A stretch of DNA of 64,000 nt from Sipunculus nudus (Eukaryota; Annelida; Sipuncula; Golfingiida; Sipunculidae): NCBI GenBank assembly GCA_026874595.1, contig CM049306.1, positions 64,302,019-64,366,018 of the forward strand. The letters run 5' to 3'. Position numbers and translations under genes: made by a program. This document shows, in pieces, positions 36,433-46,512 of the stretch (position 1 is the stretch's first letter; each line of letters starts with the position of its first letter). The notes below the pieces were generated by a model. The model saw only the letters and a list, made by a program, of their open reading frames with translations. It ran no database searches and was not told the DNA's origin.

Positions 36433-36948
36433 GAAAATTACACATATGAACAAATTATAATACACATTACCTCTATCACAAAATTGATTTGAACAGGAAA
36501 TATTTATCTATATTTGTATTGCTGATGCTTTTCTAAACATATTGGTATGTTGGATGCCATATCTCTATTAAGAATGAAGTATATTATATTTTTTTATAGT
36601 TTTTAACATGTAGCTAGACTTAGCATTTTTCCCTTCAGGCCCAGTACTCCTCCATGTCCAAGTAAAATTTCTATGTCCAGAAAGCCTTTTCACAGCCAAA
36701 AATTTTCTAAGTCCTAGAATTTTGTGGAAATCCGCGGAAATTTGCCGCACTTTTGGAAAAATGTGGATTTTTTTCCACACTTTTCCGAAGTGTTCGGAAA
36801 AGTGCAGATAAAAATCTTCGGAAATCTTCCACAAATGCATGAAATCTGTGGAAAACTGCGGAAATCAATGGAATTCCATAGTTTTCCGCGGAAATCCGTG
36901 GAAATTTAATTGACATACAGAAATTTTTCGGAAAATCTACAGCTGGGC

Positions 36949-37830
36949 AAGCTGTCCAAATGTTGTGAAATGCCAAAAACTAGACCTGTCTAGTCGTAAA
37001 AGCGCCTAGTTATAAGCATTTCCGTGATATCTTGTTTTTTCTCGCTTGACGAGAGATGGTGCGAGATTTGGCCTGATTTTTTTTCTAGTGTGTCAAGCTG
37101 GTCATATGTTATGAAATGCCGAAAACTAGACCTGTGTAGCTGTAAAAGTCGCCGACTTATATGCATTTCTGTGAAATCTCGTTTTTCCACATTTGACCCA
37201 ATATAGTGCGAGATTTGGCCAGTCTCGCAGTTTTACTATGTCAAGTTGGCCAAATGTTACCAAATGCCGAAATCTAGACCTGGGTAGCTGTAAAAGTCCC
37301 CTAGTTATAAGCATTTCCATGATATATCGTTTTTTCTCGCTTGACGAGATATGGTGCGAGATTTGGCCTGATTTCTTTTCTGGCGTGTCAAGCTGGTTAT
37401 ATGTTATGAAATGCCGAAAACTAGACCTGTGTAGCTGTAAAAGTCGCCGAGTTATAAGCATTTCCGTGAAATCTCGTTTTTTCTCGTTTGACAACATATG
37501 GTGGGAGATTTGACGAGACTTGTAGTTTTATCATGTCAAGCTGGCAAAATGTATGAATTACCGAAAACTAGACCTGTGTAGCTGTAAAAGTCACCAAGTT
37601 ATAAGTATTTCTGTGAAATCTTGTTTTTTCTCTTTAAACGAGATATGGTGCGAGATTTATTATGTCAAGCTGGCAAAATGTTACGAAATGCCGAAAACCA
37701 GACCGGTCTAGCTTAAAAAGTCGCTGAGTTATAAGCATTTCCGTGAAATCTCGTTTTTTCACGTTTGACCAGACCTAGTGTGAGATTTGGTGAGACTTTT
37801 AGTTTTATCATGTCAAGCTGCCTATAAGCT
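36949..37830. repeat. D-family ~145-bp tandem array, right segment
   Basis: Six or so units of the D repeat, marked by GAAATGCCGAAAACTAGACC near 36968, 37108, 37260, 37407 and 37687 with variants between. Minus-strand and plus-strand frames in this array are repeat artefacts. Confidence 0.8.
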
Positions 37831-38480
37831 ACATAATGGTCAAAACCAGACGTCTGTAGCTTAAAAATTGACAAAGATAGAAAATGTAGCATGACTATTT
37901 TCAAATTATCAAGTTTTAACCCAAAAATGCGTAACCATGGTAATGGCAGATTTGAGTCAGGTACCCATCATATAAAAGGCCATGGAATGATGAATAAAAC
38001 AAGCTAAGGTTTAAGTGGCTACGACCATTTGTTACAAAGTTATGGAGCAAAAACTGTATTGTATACTTTCCATGACCTTGACCTTCACCATGATGCGATG
38101 TTGACCAAAAACAATAGGGTTCCAGGAATTTGGGTTGTCAATCATCCCTGTAAGATTCAAGTCGATTGCTGCAAAATTTTGGCCAGGAGAGTAGGGACAA
38201 ACAGACAAAAAAAAAAAATAGACGACCATAGGTCGAATGCTTGCCGGAAATCGGAAGTGAAACACAGACGGACGGACAGAACATATTGTCGGTTTTCTAT
38301 TAATGGAATGACTTTCAGGGATATTCCTGAGAATATGTGGCCTGTAGAATGACATATGAGACAAAAGAACAGGCAAGCAGACAAAGCTGACAACAAAAGA
38401 CGAACAGACAGACATACTGACTTTGTGAGACAAGATTGACACCAGATGACTTAACCTAGTTATGGAGAAGATTCAAAGGA
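37831..38480. repeat. D-family flanking sequence
   Basis: This has CATGACCTTGACCTTCACCA and TTGACCAAAAACAATAGG words and an ACAGACGGACGGACAG stretch near 38265, which on the minus strand resembles the GTCC microsatellites of the other families. A similar copy lies at 41480-41710. No gene is seen. Confidence 0.5.
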
Positions 38481-39940
38481 AGAAAATGAGTTATAATTTA
38501 TGTAATTTAGATTTTTAGTTTTGGAGGTATGGCGAATTAATGATATACTTGGGAGGCTCGACTGTAGCGCCCTCTGGCGGACATATTCCGAAGACGACAA
38601 ATGCGTTTCGTATTATTAGTGTATGACATGAGATGTCCCAGTTTCAAAAGGATTCCGTCAAAGCTGTGGCTTGTAGAATGCTATATGTAAGGCGTAAGAA
38701 CCAGCAAGCAGGCGACTTTGAGGATAACAGACAAACAGATGGACACACTGACAAAGTGACAGAAGATTGAAACCAGATGCCTTAATCAGGTTATGGAGAA
38801 GACTCAAAGGAAGAAAATAAGCTATAGTTTATGTAACTGAGGCTTTGGGTGTAGAGATATGGCCAATACAATGGTATGTGTGTGAGGGTCGTGTGCAGCG
38901 CCCACTAGTGGCCATATCCCGATAATGAAAAATTTATTTCTAGATATTAATGTAAGATATAAGATGTAATAGTTTCAAAAGGATTCCGTCAAAACTGTGG
39001 CCTATAGAATGCTATATGTGAGACGCAAGAACCAGCAAGCAGGCGAATTTAAGCACAACTGACAAACAGACGGACACACTGACAAAGTGACTCAAGATTG
39101 AGTCCAGATGACTACTCCAGGTTATGGAGAAGACTCAAAGGAAGAAAAAAAAGCTACAGTTTATGTAACTGAGGTTTAAAGTTTTGGAGATGTTGCCAAA
39201 GCATGATATGTTGGGAGAGGTTCGAGTTCAGCGCCCCCTAACGGCCATATCCAGAAAATGAAAAATTGGTTTCGAGATATTAGTGTAAGACTTAAGATGT
39301 AATAATTTCAAAAGGATTCTTTCAAAACTGCGGCCTGTAGAATGCTATATGAGAGACGCAAGAGCAAGCAGGCGACTTTGAGGACAACTGACAAACAGAC
39401 GGACACACTGACAAAGTGACACAAGATTGAGACCAGATGACATTACTAGATCATGGAGAAGACTCAGGGAAAGAAAATAAGCCATAGTTTCTGTAATTGA
39501 GGCTTTGGGTTTTAGAGATATGGTCAATATAATGATATGTGTGTGAGGGTCATGTACAGCGCCACCTAGCGGCCATATCAAATGCTTCTTTAAAAACTGT
39601 GGCCTGTAGAATGCTATTGTGAGACGCAAGAACCAGCAAGGAGGCGAATTTCAGGACAACTGAGAAACAGACAGACACACTGACAAAGTGACACAAGATT
39701 GAGACCAGATGACATTATCAGTTTATGAAGAAGACTCAGAGGAAAAAAATAAGCTATAGTTTATGTAATTGAGGCTTTGGGTTTTAGAGATATGGCCAAT
39801 GTAATGATATATGTGTGAGGGTCGTGTACAGCGCCCCCTAGCAGCCATATTCAAAAAATGAAAAAAACAATTTCGAGATACTAGTGTAGGACTTAGGATA
39901 TGTCAGTTTCAAAAAGATTCCTGCAATAATGTGGCCTTTG
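38481..39940. repeat. ~330-bp tandem array in the D region
   Basis: Five units are marked by CAGCGCCCCCTAGCGGCC-like words near 38568, 38896, 39232, 39556 and 39828. Each also has ACAGACGGACACACTGACAA and GGTTATGGAGAAGACTCA. Spacing is about 330 bases, except for a 272-base last interval. Confidence 0.8.
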
Positions 39941-40419
39941 GCGCAAGATGAATGAAATCTCGAAATATCTCTATTCACGAGATATTTTATGAGATACTGC
40001 AAGACTTGTAATAAAATCTTGTAGTACTAGATGAATGCTACCTGATGCAAAAAACTAGGTCTCTCTAGCTTTAAAACTGACAAAGTTAGAAAAATAAGGC
40101 CCCTTAATTTCGAATATCATGACTTTTCCCCAAAAATGTGTAACCATAGAAACAGCAGATTTCAGCAACATATATATCAGAAGAAAGGCCTTGGAATGCC
40201 GATTAAAATGAGCCATGTTTGAAGTGGCTATGACAAATAGTAATGGAGATATGAAGAAAAGAGCACTTTAGGAACTTTTGATGACCTTGACCTTGACCTT
40301 TGACCTATATTGCCCAAAAACAATAGGCTTCTTGCATTTTTGATTATCTATAAAGTGTGTAAGTTTGAAAGTGATTGGTGCAAAATTGAGACCTGTAGAG
40401 AGATGACAGACAAACAGAC
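39941..40419. repeat. D-family related sequence
   Basis: Words such as ATGAAATCTCGAAATATCTC, ACCAGACG-like text and TGACCTTGACCTTGACCTTT continue the D family. No gene is seen. Confidence 0.5.
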
Positions 40420-40625
40420 AAACAGACAGACATCCGCGACTGACCAACCAGCTTGCGAAAATCGAAGATTTCCGGCAAGCAATAAACAAACAAATGGACA
40501 TACGCAACTGACAAATATGCTTGCCGAAATCGAAGATTTCCGGCAAGCAATAAACAAACAGACAAATGGACATACGCAACTGACGAATATTCTTGCGGAA
40601 ATCTAAGATTTCCGGCAAGCAATAA
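40420..40625. repeat. Three tandem ~70-bp units, each with a strong hairpin
   Basis: Each unit contains CTTGC, then GAAATC and an AAGATTTCCGGCAAG arm, so GAAATC...GATTTC and CTTGC...GCAAG pair around a three-base loop. The hairpins lie near 40452-40480, 40519-40549 and 40591-40620. They are separated by AATAAACAAACA and GGACATACGCAACTGAC. Confidence 0.8.
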
Positions 40626-41720
40626 AGTTTGGACTGTGCCTCCAACATGTATTATCATAGATAGGGCCCGGAAAGGCCGACAGGCACCGCTGCACATGCC
40701 GGCTGCCCCCCGTAAGGACCCTGCCGCCACTTGTGACGCAGCACGTGACTTCGTGGTTTGGTGAAACAAGGCGCGAGATTTGACGAGACTTACAATGTGA
40801 CCCCTGAATGTGACTGCGAGTGTCAGACGCTATCCAACGCTGAAAACCATGTGTCTGTAGCGTAAAAAATGACAGAATTATAGGCATTTCTTTGAATGGT
40901 CCCGTGTTCTCCTTTCATGAGAAACGGTGCGAGATCTGACGAGACTTACTATTGAATGACTTAGATCTAAAGGAATGCTATCTAACGCCCAAAACCAGAC
41001 CTTTCTATGGCAAATATCAACAGAGATAGAAGCAGGTAAACTTCGTATTTTCAAGTTGTCACATTTGACCCCAAAATTTGGTAACCATGGTAATGTCAGC
41101 ACAAGGATATATGTGCACAGGAATAAGCCAATGATCCTAGTTTTACATGAGACAATAAAAATTGTGACATGTGTAATATTTTTGGAGATATTGCAGAAAA
41201 ATGATATGTTACAGTGTTTCAGGTACCACGCCCCCTGGTGGCTAATTCCAAAAAATGAAAAATTGATTTTGAGATATTTATAAATAACACAAAATATATC
41301 AATTTCAAAGCCATTGTTTAAAAAATGCAACCTGTGGGTCATATTTAATGAAATCTCGAAAACTCTCGTTTGACGAGAAATGGTGCAAGATTTAACAAGA
41401 CTTTTACTTGTATGATAAAAAGCTTATTTAGTGCTATCTGATGCAAATAACCAGACGTCTCTAGCTTAAAAATTGACAAAGATAGAAAATGTAGCATTAC
41501 TATTTTCAAATTATCAAGTTTTAACCCAAAAATGTGTAACCATTGTAACGGCAGATTTGAGTCAGGTACCCATCATATAAAAGGCCATGGAATGACGAAT
41601 AAAACAAGCTATGGTTTAAGTAGCTACGACAATTTGTTACAAAGTTATGGAGCGAAAACTGTATTGCATACATGACCTTGACCTTCACCATGATGCAATG
41701 TTGACCAAAAAACAATATCG
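40626..41720. repeat. D-family remainder with a GC-rich patch
   Basis: D-type words (GCGAGATTTGACGAGACTTA, TTTGACCCCAAAATTTGG) continue to about 41715. The stretch 40660-40760 is strikingly GC-rich (GGGCCCGGAAAGGCCGAC, GCCGGCTGCCCCCCGTAAGG) compared with everything around it. Confidence 0.5.
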
Positions 41721-41940
41721 AATATATAAATGCGGTTATATGGCTTGTATTAAGGCGTCTTAATGGTGTATGGGCATATATACGGTGCGTCTATATGATC
41801 AGGGTCCATTTTCATGGCGTCCAAATGTACAGCATCCAGGTGATACAATGGAGTTCTATCTGAACAGCGTCCATCTGAGATGATCCCCATCATGGAAACA
41901 TTAAACCTGATTTATATCCTTTTGCAGAGGTACACATTAT
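41721..41940. repeat. ATGGACGC-theme repeat, inverted orientation
   Basis: GGCGTCCAAATG, CTGAACAGCGTCCATCTGAG and similar words are the reverse complement of the series at 13290-13370. No gene is seen. Confidence 0.45.
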
Positions 41941-42913
41941 TAAAATAATATAATGAATATGTCAGCTCGATAAAAAAGTATTTTGGCCAGAGTCATTCAG
42001 TATGTGTATACAGATATGGTAATTAATGGTAGCCAAGATTTTGTCTATATCTGCAAAAGCTTTTTGCATCTGCAAAAGCTTTTGCAGACTGCCAACTGTT
42101 TTAGATATGACAACAGACCAAGAGTTGAGCTAATGGAGTAGCCACACCTGGGACAATAGCTACACTTTGCTTAAGGGCAAGTGCCTTGGTCAGCTGAGCC
42201 AGGCCCCCCCCCCCCCCACACACACACCTCCCATTGACAGGAAGCATAATTAGTTGTGGCTCAATGCCAGGATTAAAAGGGCTTAGTTGTGCTTTCATTT
42301 AGATGCTGCTGTCGAACTGCTGTAGGTATCGCATTATTATGTTTAGTTCAGTATAGTAATTTAATTACCTGAATGTTTGCATATCTATACATGTCTGATA
42401 ACTTTCTCATACACAAAACATTGGGGTACAACAATCAATCATTTAGATTACATCCTGAAATATTTCTCAGGAGTGATTTACATATTAGCCTTAAACTTTG
42501 TATGTCCATACAATTACATCTCTGATAGTTTTGTCGTATATCAGACTTTTGGCTCCACCTTCATTGGTTTTTGGGTTGCTTGCATCTGTTAATAACTCAA
42601 GAGTGGTTTGACATATCTGTCTGAAATTCTGCAAGCATCTTTCATAGCTTTCTTGTATTCAATACAACTACACCAACCACAATAATTTTTGTGTAATGTA
42701 TATCCATGCCAGTATCTCAGAGGTGATGTATGTGTAATTTATGCTTGTACCAAGTTTCAAATTTCGTAGTACTTGCTTCATACATGTACATGTCACACAT
42801 GTACTGTTAAAGTAATCAAGTACTTTTCAGATAATGATCAAGCATGTTATCAAGAAGCAATATACCAATGGTATATCCCATTGCACAGGTTCACATTAGG
42901 CCTGTAGGCCTTG
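41941..42913 (+). mobile_element. B-family fragment B4 (3' half, older)
   Basis: The interior matches B (AATGAATATGTCAGCTCG, TTTTGCAGACTGCCAACTG) and it ends GCACAGGTTCACATTAGGCC, TGTAGGCCTTG at 42913. It is more diverged than the other copies. Its uninterrupted ACAATAATTTTTGTGTAA near 42682 shows the ancestral T-run used by A and C insertions in other B copies. It includes a poly-C plus (CA)n tract at about 42205-42228. Confidence 0.65.
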
Positions 42914-44072
42914 TTTACTAAATACTACATTTTTCAAGGTAAACACTTGTATCAAATATTAATTGAAATTGAATCAAGAGCATAATTGTTTGCTTAAGGT
43001 TAGGCTTTTGTCTTGCTGTGCACTTTTAAGTGTTTTTGCTTTTTCCCAGAATGGCTGGCTGTTGTATATAGGTGGCCTTTTAATATGTTTTGGTAAGATG
43101 TATACAACAATGGAAAAGTGATGCTGACTGAAACCAATGCCAATTAAAACCAGGGGCCATCCAGATCAGATACTAGTATCTTATCCCAGATCTTGATCAG
43201 GTACATCACAATATGTCCTTTATCAAAATTAGAGTATTTTTCAAGAATATATGTTGTATACATATGTTTATAAACATTTTATTAAATGAAATTATCTGCA
43301 CATTGAATTTCCTACAGTATCTGTCCTTTTACAGTATATGCAAGAGCGAGACAATCATGAACAGACCAAATCTAGTCTGCAGCAGCACCAGTCTGCCATT
43401 AAACAGTACAACAGAGGTAAGCACAATATTACAACTAGAAAGCACTCCCAGAGAGCATTCCTCTATCTCCTCCATCTATCATTCCTATATTGCATCCAGG
43501 CCTGCCTTCAAGTTTATTCATCCCATATCCTGTCATTTTACTTTAATTTACTGAAATTTATTGAAAGCATCAAGTAGTATCGACTATTAACATAATTTGA
43601 AACAAATGTCTATTGCCCATGCTTCCACAAAAGTTCATTGAAAATCATTTACAATCCTTGGAGGTTTTCTGTTTTGAAAAAACATATAAAGATGCATAGT
43701 ATATGTCATTATGTTCAGCTTCTGACTAACAAGTTTGATATAACCTGTATTTACCAGAGTGGTGGGGGGGGGGGGGGACGGCGGGATGGTGGTTCTGAGA
43801 CCATTCTGACAACCAATAAATTAGTTTTAAAGCTTGTTGTTGTCCAGGTCACCTGGAGAGCAGCCACTCCATCCTCAAGCAAGGGCTAGCTAGTACAACA
43901 TATTTCTCACAAGTGAATTGACGTGTCAGCCTCTTTGATTGCTTTTTCAAAACCAAGATTGGATGCACCACCTACAATCATTTTACCATACATTCTTAAA
44001 TAATTTGAAAAGAATTAAATAATTACTACCTCTGGATTTAGAAATAAAACAATAAAAAAAATCAGTAAATTG
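42914..44072. other. Mostly unique sequence, likely intron around a candidate exon
   Basis: This does not match the repeat families of the window apart from a short G-run (43762-43776). It is the likeliest remnant of host gene sequence here, and contains the exon candidate at 43335-43416. Confidence 0.4.
43335..43416 (+). CDS. Candidate internal coding exon of an unidentified protein
   Basis: An 82-bp block sits between a pyrimidine-rich acceptor (CTGTCCTTTTACAG, ending 43334) and a strong donor (AGAG then GTAAGC from 43417). It is open in the frame starting at 43335 and reads YMQERDNHEQTKSSLQQHQS, then AIKQYNR, with one base left over (27 codons plus 1). The composition is rich in Q, E, K, N and S, typical of a coiled-coil or helical linker, and differs from the low-complexity translations of the surrounding repeats. 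I do not recognise the protein, and no other exon of the gene is found in the window, so the rest would lie outside it. Confidence 0.45.
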
Positions 44073-45840
44073 TTTTTAGCTCACATGACTATAAGTCATC
44101 TGAGCTATATTCATGGTCCTTTGTTCGTCGTCTGTCCGTTGACAAGGCACGTTTTGAAACCGTTAGACTTACAAATCCAAAATTCAACATAGTGTTAGAT
44201 GTCCCTAAATTCAACCAAAACTGAAACTGGGTCACTACGAGTTCATTCCTTTTAGAAATAAAGGAAAAACCTTCATTTTTAGTAAATATTTATTGTTAAA
44301 ATTCACAACTGCCTACTATGAAAACCACTGGTGTAAATCTATTCATATTTGATATAACTATATCGACATGTGTACATTACCTATGTACATACCAAAAAAA
44401 TAGATAAATATTGCATAAATCTGTGAAGTTATGGGCCCAAACCTAATGCAATTGATAAAAAATCAGGAAATCTATTCACTCACTTAACATGATAGTTAAG
44501 CGCCCCATAGGGGAGCTTATTGTTTTTCCAGGTGGGCGTCCATGTCAGGGATTGCATCTGCTTCTGCACTTTTCCTGGTGCTGTGACATTGACTTATGCT
44601 TTCAAGGTCAAGTCACAGTAAACTTTGGGCATCATTTGGTTGTTAGCACGAATGCACCAAGGGTTTTGATTGGATTTGGTTCTGATTTAGTGGAAGAACC
44701 GACTAATGACTCTCACAAACTGATTAAATTTTGGTTAACCTTGACCCATATTTGTGCAATTTATTAGCACTGTGGCATTTTCACAAATGGCTAAATATCA
44801 CCAGAAAGTGGTTTCAGGTTTATCATAGGCATACTGTCTAATATCCTTGTATAACAGTATTGCATTATACTAATTCCACATAGTTATCAAAAATAAGGTC
44901 ACTCTGACCTAATTTAGCCATAAAACTAGGTCAGACAGCATGCTTATATGAATGCTATTAGCTCCTCTATTATTCATCAGAATTGGACCAAACTATGCAC
45001 TATTCATCAGTTCTGGTAATAGTGCCCATTTTGCTCATGACCTTGACACATGCTCTCCTAGACTGATTAACTTTTGGATGACCTTAATCTATATGTTCAA
45101 TTTATTAGCACGTTCATATTTCCAACAATGATTCAGTATCATGGAAAAGTGGCTTTAGGTGTGTCTTTTGCAAATTGTCAAATATTTGTGTGTATCAGTA
45201 TTGCAGCATTCTGATTTTACATAGTTTTTCTAAAATTAGGTCATTCTGACCTAATTTAGCCATAAAACTTCGTCAGACAGGATTTCTTTATCAATGGTAT
45301 TGGCACCTATATTATTCATCAGAATTGGACCAAACCATGCAATATTCATCAGTTTGTGTAAAAGTACCCATTTTGCTCATGACCTTAACTTATGCTTTCA
45401 AGGTCAAGTCACAGTAGATTTTGGACATGATTAGTTTGTTAGCACAATAGCACCAAGGGTTTCGATTGGATTTTGTTCTTATTTAGTGAAAAGCATCAAC
45501 TAATATTGAATCTTTCAAACTGATCAACTTTTGGTTGACCTTGACCCATATTTGTGCAATTTATTAGCACTTTTGAATTTTCAACAGTGACTAAGTATCA
45601 TCAAAAAGGTGTATTTTAATATGATTTCCTGAAATTATGTGACCATGGGGTGCTTTATGTATTTGCATGCAAATACAGCTTTATCTGGTTTATCAAGCTA
45701 GAGAGCTTATTACAAGCCTATAACTATATTTAACTTAGTTTTAAGTGTATACCAGTAATCAGATAAAAAATTTTAATGTGAAAAAAAAAGTTTTTAGCAT
45801 TAATGTAAAATCAGTACCTCAAATTATGAATATGGCACAT
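44073..45840 (+). mobile_element. A-family element A6, 3' end lost, containing H
   Basis: TTTTTAGCTCACATGACTAT (44073 on) with the partner CATCTGAGCTATA and a GTTCGTCGTCTGTCC stretch marks the 5' end. The interior follows other A copies to CACTTAACATGA (44491), is interrupted by H, and resumes near 45691 up to ATGGCACATTTTT at 45840. There the 5' tip of another A element begins. The 3' A terminus is absent. Confidence 0.65.
44496..45690 (+). mobile_element. H-family Helentron-like element nested in A6
   Basis: The 5' end TTAAGCGCCCCATAGGGGAG can fold (CCCC...GGGG). Near the 3' end CCATGGGGTGCTTT (45643-45656) is the complement of AAGCGCCCCATAGG with two mismatches. It is followed at once by TGTATTTGCATGCAAATACA (45658-45677), a perfect 20-base palindrome. 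A sequence resumes around AAGCTAGAG. The inside has two repeated blocks (AAAACTAGGTCAGACAGCAT near 44922 and a like one near 45264; TATTCATCAGAATTGGACCA near 44970 and 45315). Only one copy is seen in the window, so the exact ends are approximate. Confidence 0.6.
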
Positions 45841-46352
45841 TTTTAGCTCAGCTGACTATAAGTCACAAGTTAATGAATATGTCAGCTTGAAAAAAAAGCA
45901 TTTTAGCCAAAGTCTTTCAATATGTGTAAACAGATTTACAAACAGGCCAAGATTGTGTTTGTATTTTTAAATTGGTTGAGAAACTGCCAACTGTTTCAGA
46001 TTTGGCAACAGATCAAGAGTTCATTCAGTGCAGCCAGATATAGGTCAAGAGTTCAATCAGTGCAGCCAAGCAAAAGGCATGTGTCCCCTCATGGGTGACA
46101 TGTGAACACCTCATGGGCACCATGTGATCACCTCATGGGTGTCATGCCCCTCAAGGCTGCATGTGGAGCCAACCTGTGAGCTTATGCAATGGTGTGGCTA
46201 CTATTTCAGATTTGGCAACAGGCCAACGTCAGTCTGGATCTATTTATAGCTTTGGCAGACTGCCAACTGTTTCAGATTAGTTAACAGGTCAAGAGTTAAC
46301 TCAGTGCAGCCAGGTATAGATCAGGAATTCACTCAGTGCAGTAGCTGCATCC
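45841..46352 (+). mobile_element. A 5'-tip fragment followed by B-family fragments
   Basis: TTTTAGCTCAGCTGACTATA with AGTCAC (45841-45866) is an A 5' tip cut short. From 45867 it is B interior (AATGAATATGTCAGCTTG, the CTCATGGG and TTCACTCAGT minisatellites), including a stray B 5' tip (CCAACCTGTGAGCTTATGCA near 46170). Confidence 0.6.
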
Positions 46353-46512
46353 TTTTTAGCGAACCTGTGAGCTTATGCGATGGTGGGGCGTCGTCTGTCG
46401 TGCGTCGTCTGTACGTTAACTATAGCTATCTCAAAAAAGGAAGGAGCTGGCATCACCAAATTTTTTGCAAATGATCAGTCATCCAAAAAACTGTATCGGA
46501 TTTTGTTTATTT

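Larger units (their letters stand above)
32672..36948. mobile_element. Element G: 4.3-kb insertion with terminal inverted repeats
   Basis: D is broken after CATGTC (32671) and resumes with AAGCTGTCCAAATG (36949), as in the unbroken unit near 27832. The left end GCCCGGCTGTAGATATTCCG and the right end CGGAAAATCTACAGCTGGGC are inverted repeats with two mismatches in 20. Both subterminal regions are packed with TTCCGCACTTTTCCGCGGAT-like words, in opposite orientation at the two ends. No target duplication is evident. The interior (33080-34636) is AT-rich with no clear transposase. A complete C element is nested at 34691-36400. Superfamily is unknown; it is possibly a foldback-like DNA element. 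Confidence 0.6.

Noticed and set aside
38029-38442. Overlapping frames of 107-136 codons on both strands
   Set aside because: This is D-family repeat sequence with a copy at 41640-41710. The two strands' frames overlap and neither has a recognisable domain.
44489-44767. 92-codon frame starting at the edge of H
   Set aside because: It begins before the H terminus and crosses it. The duplicated interior block at 45380 does not preserve the frame.
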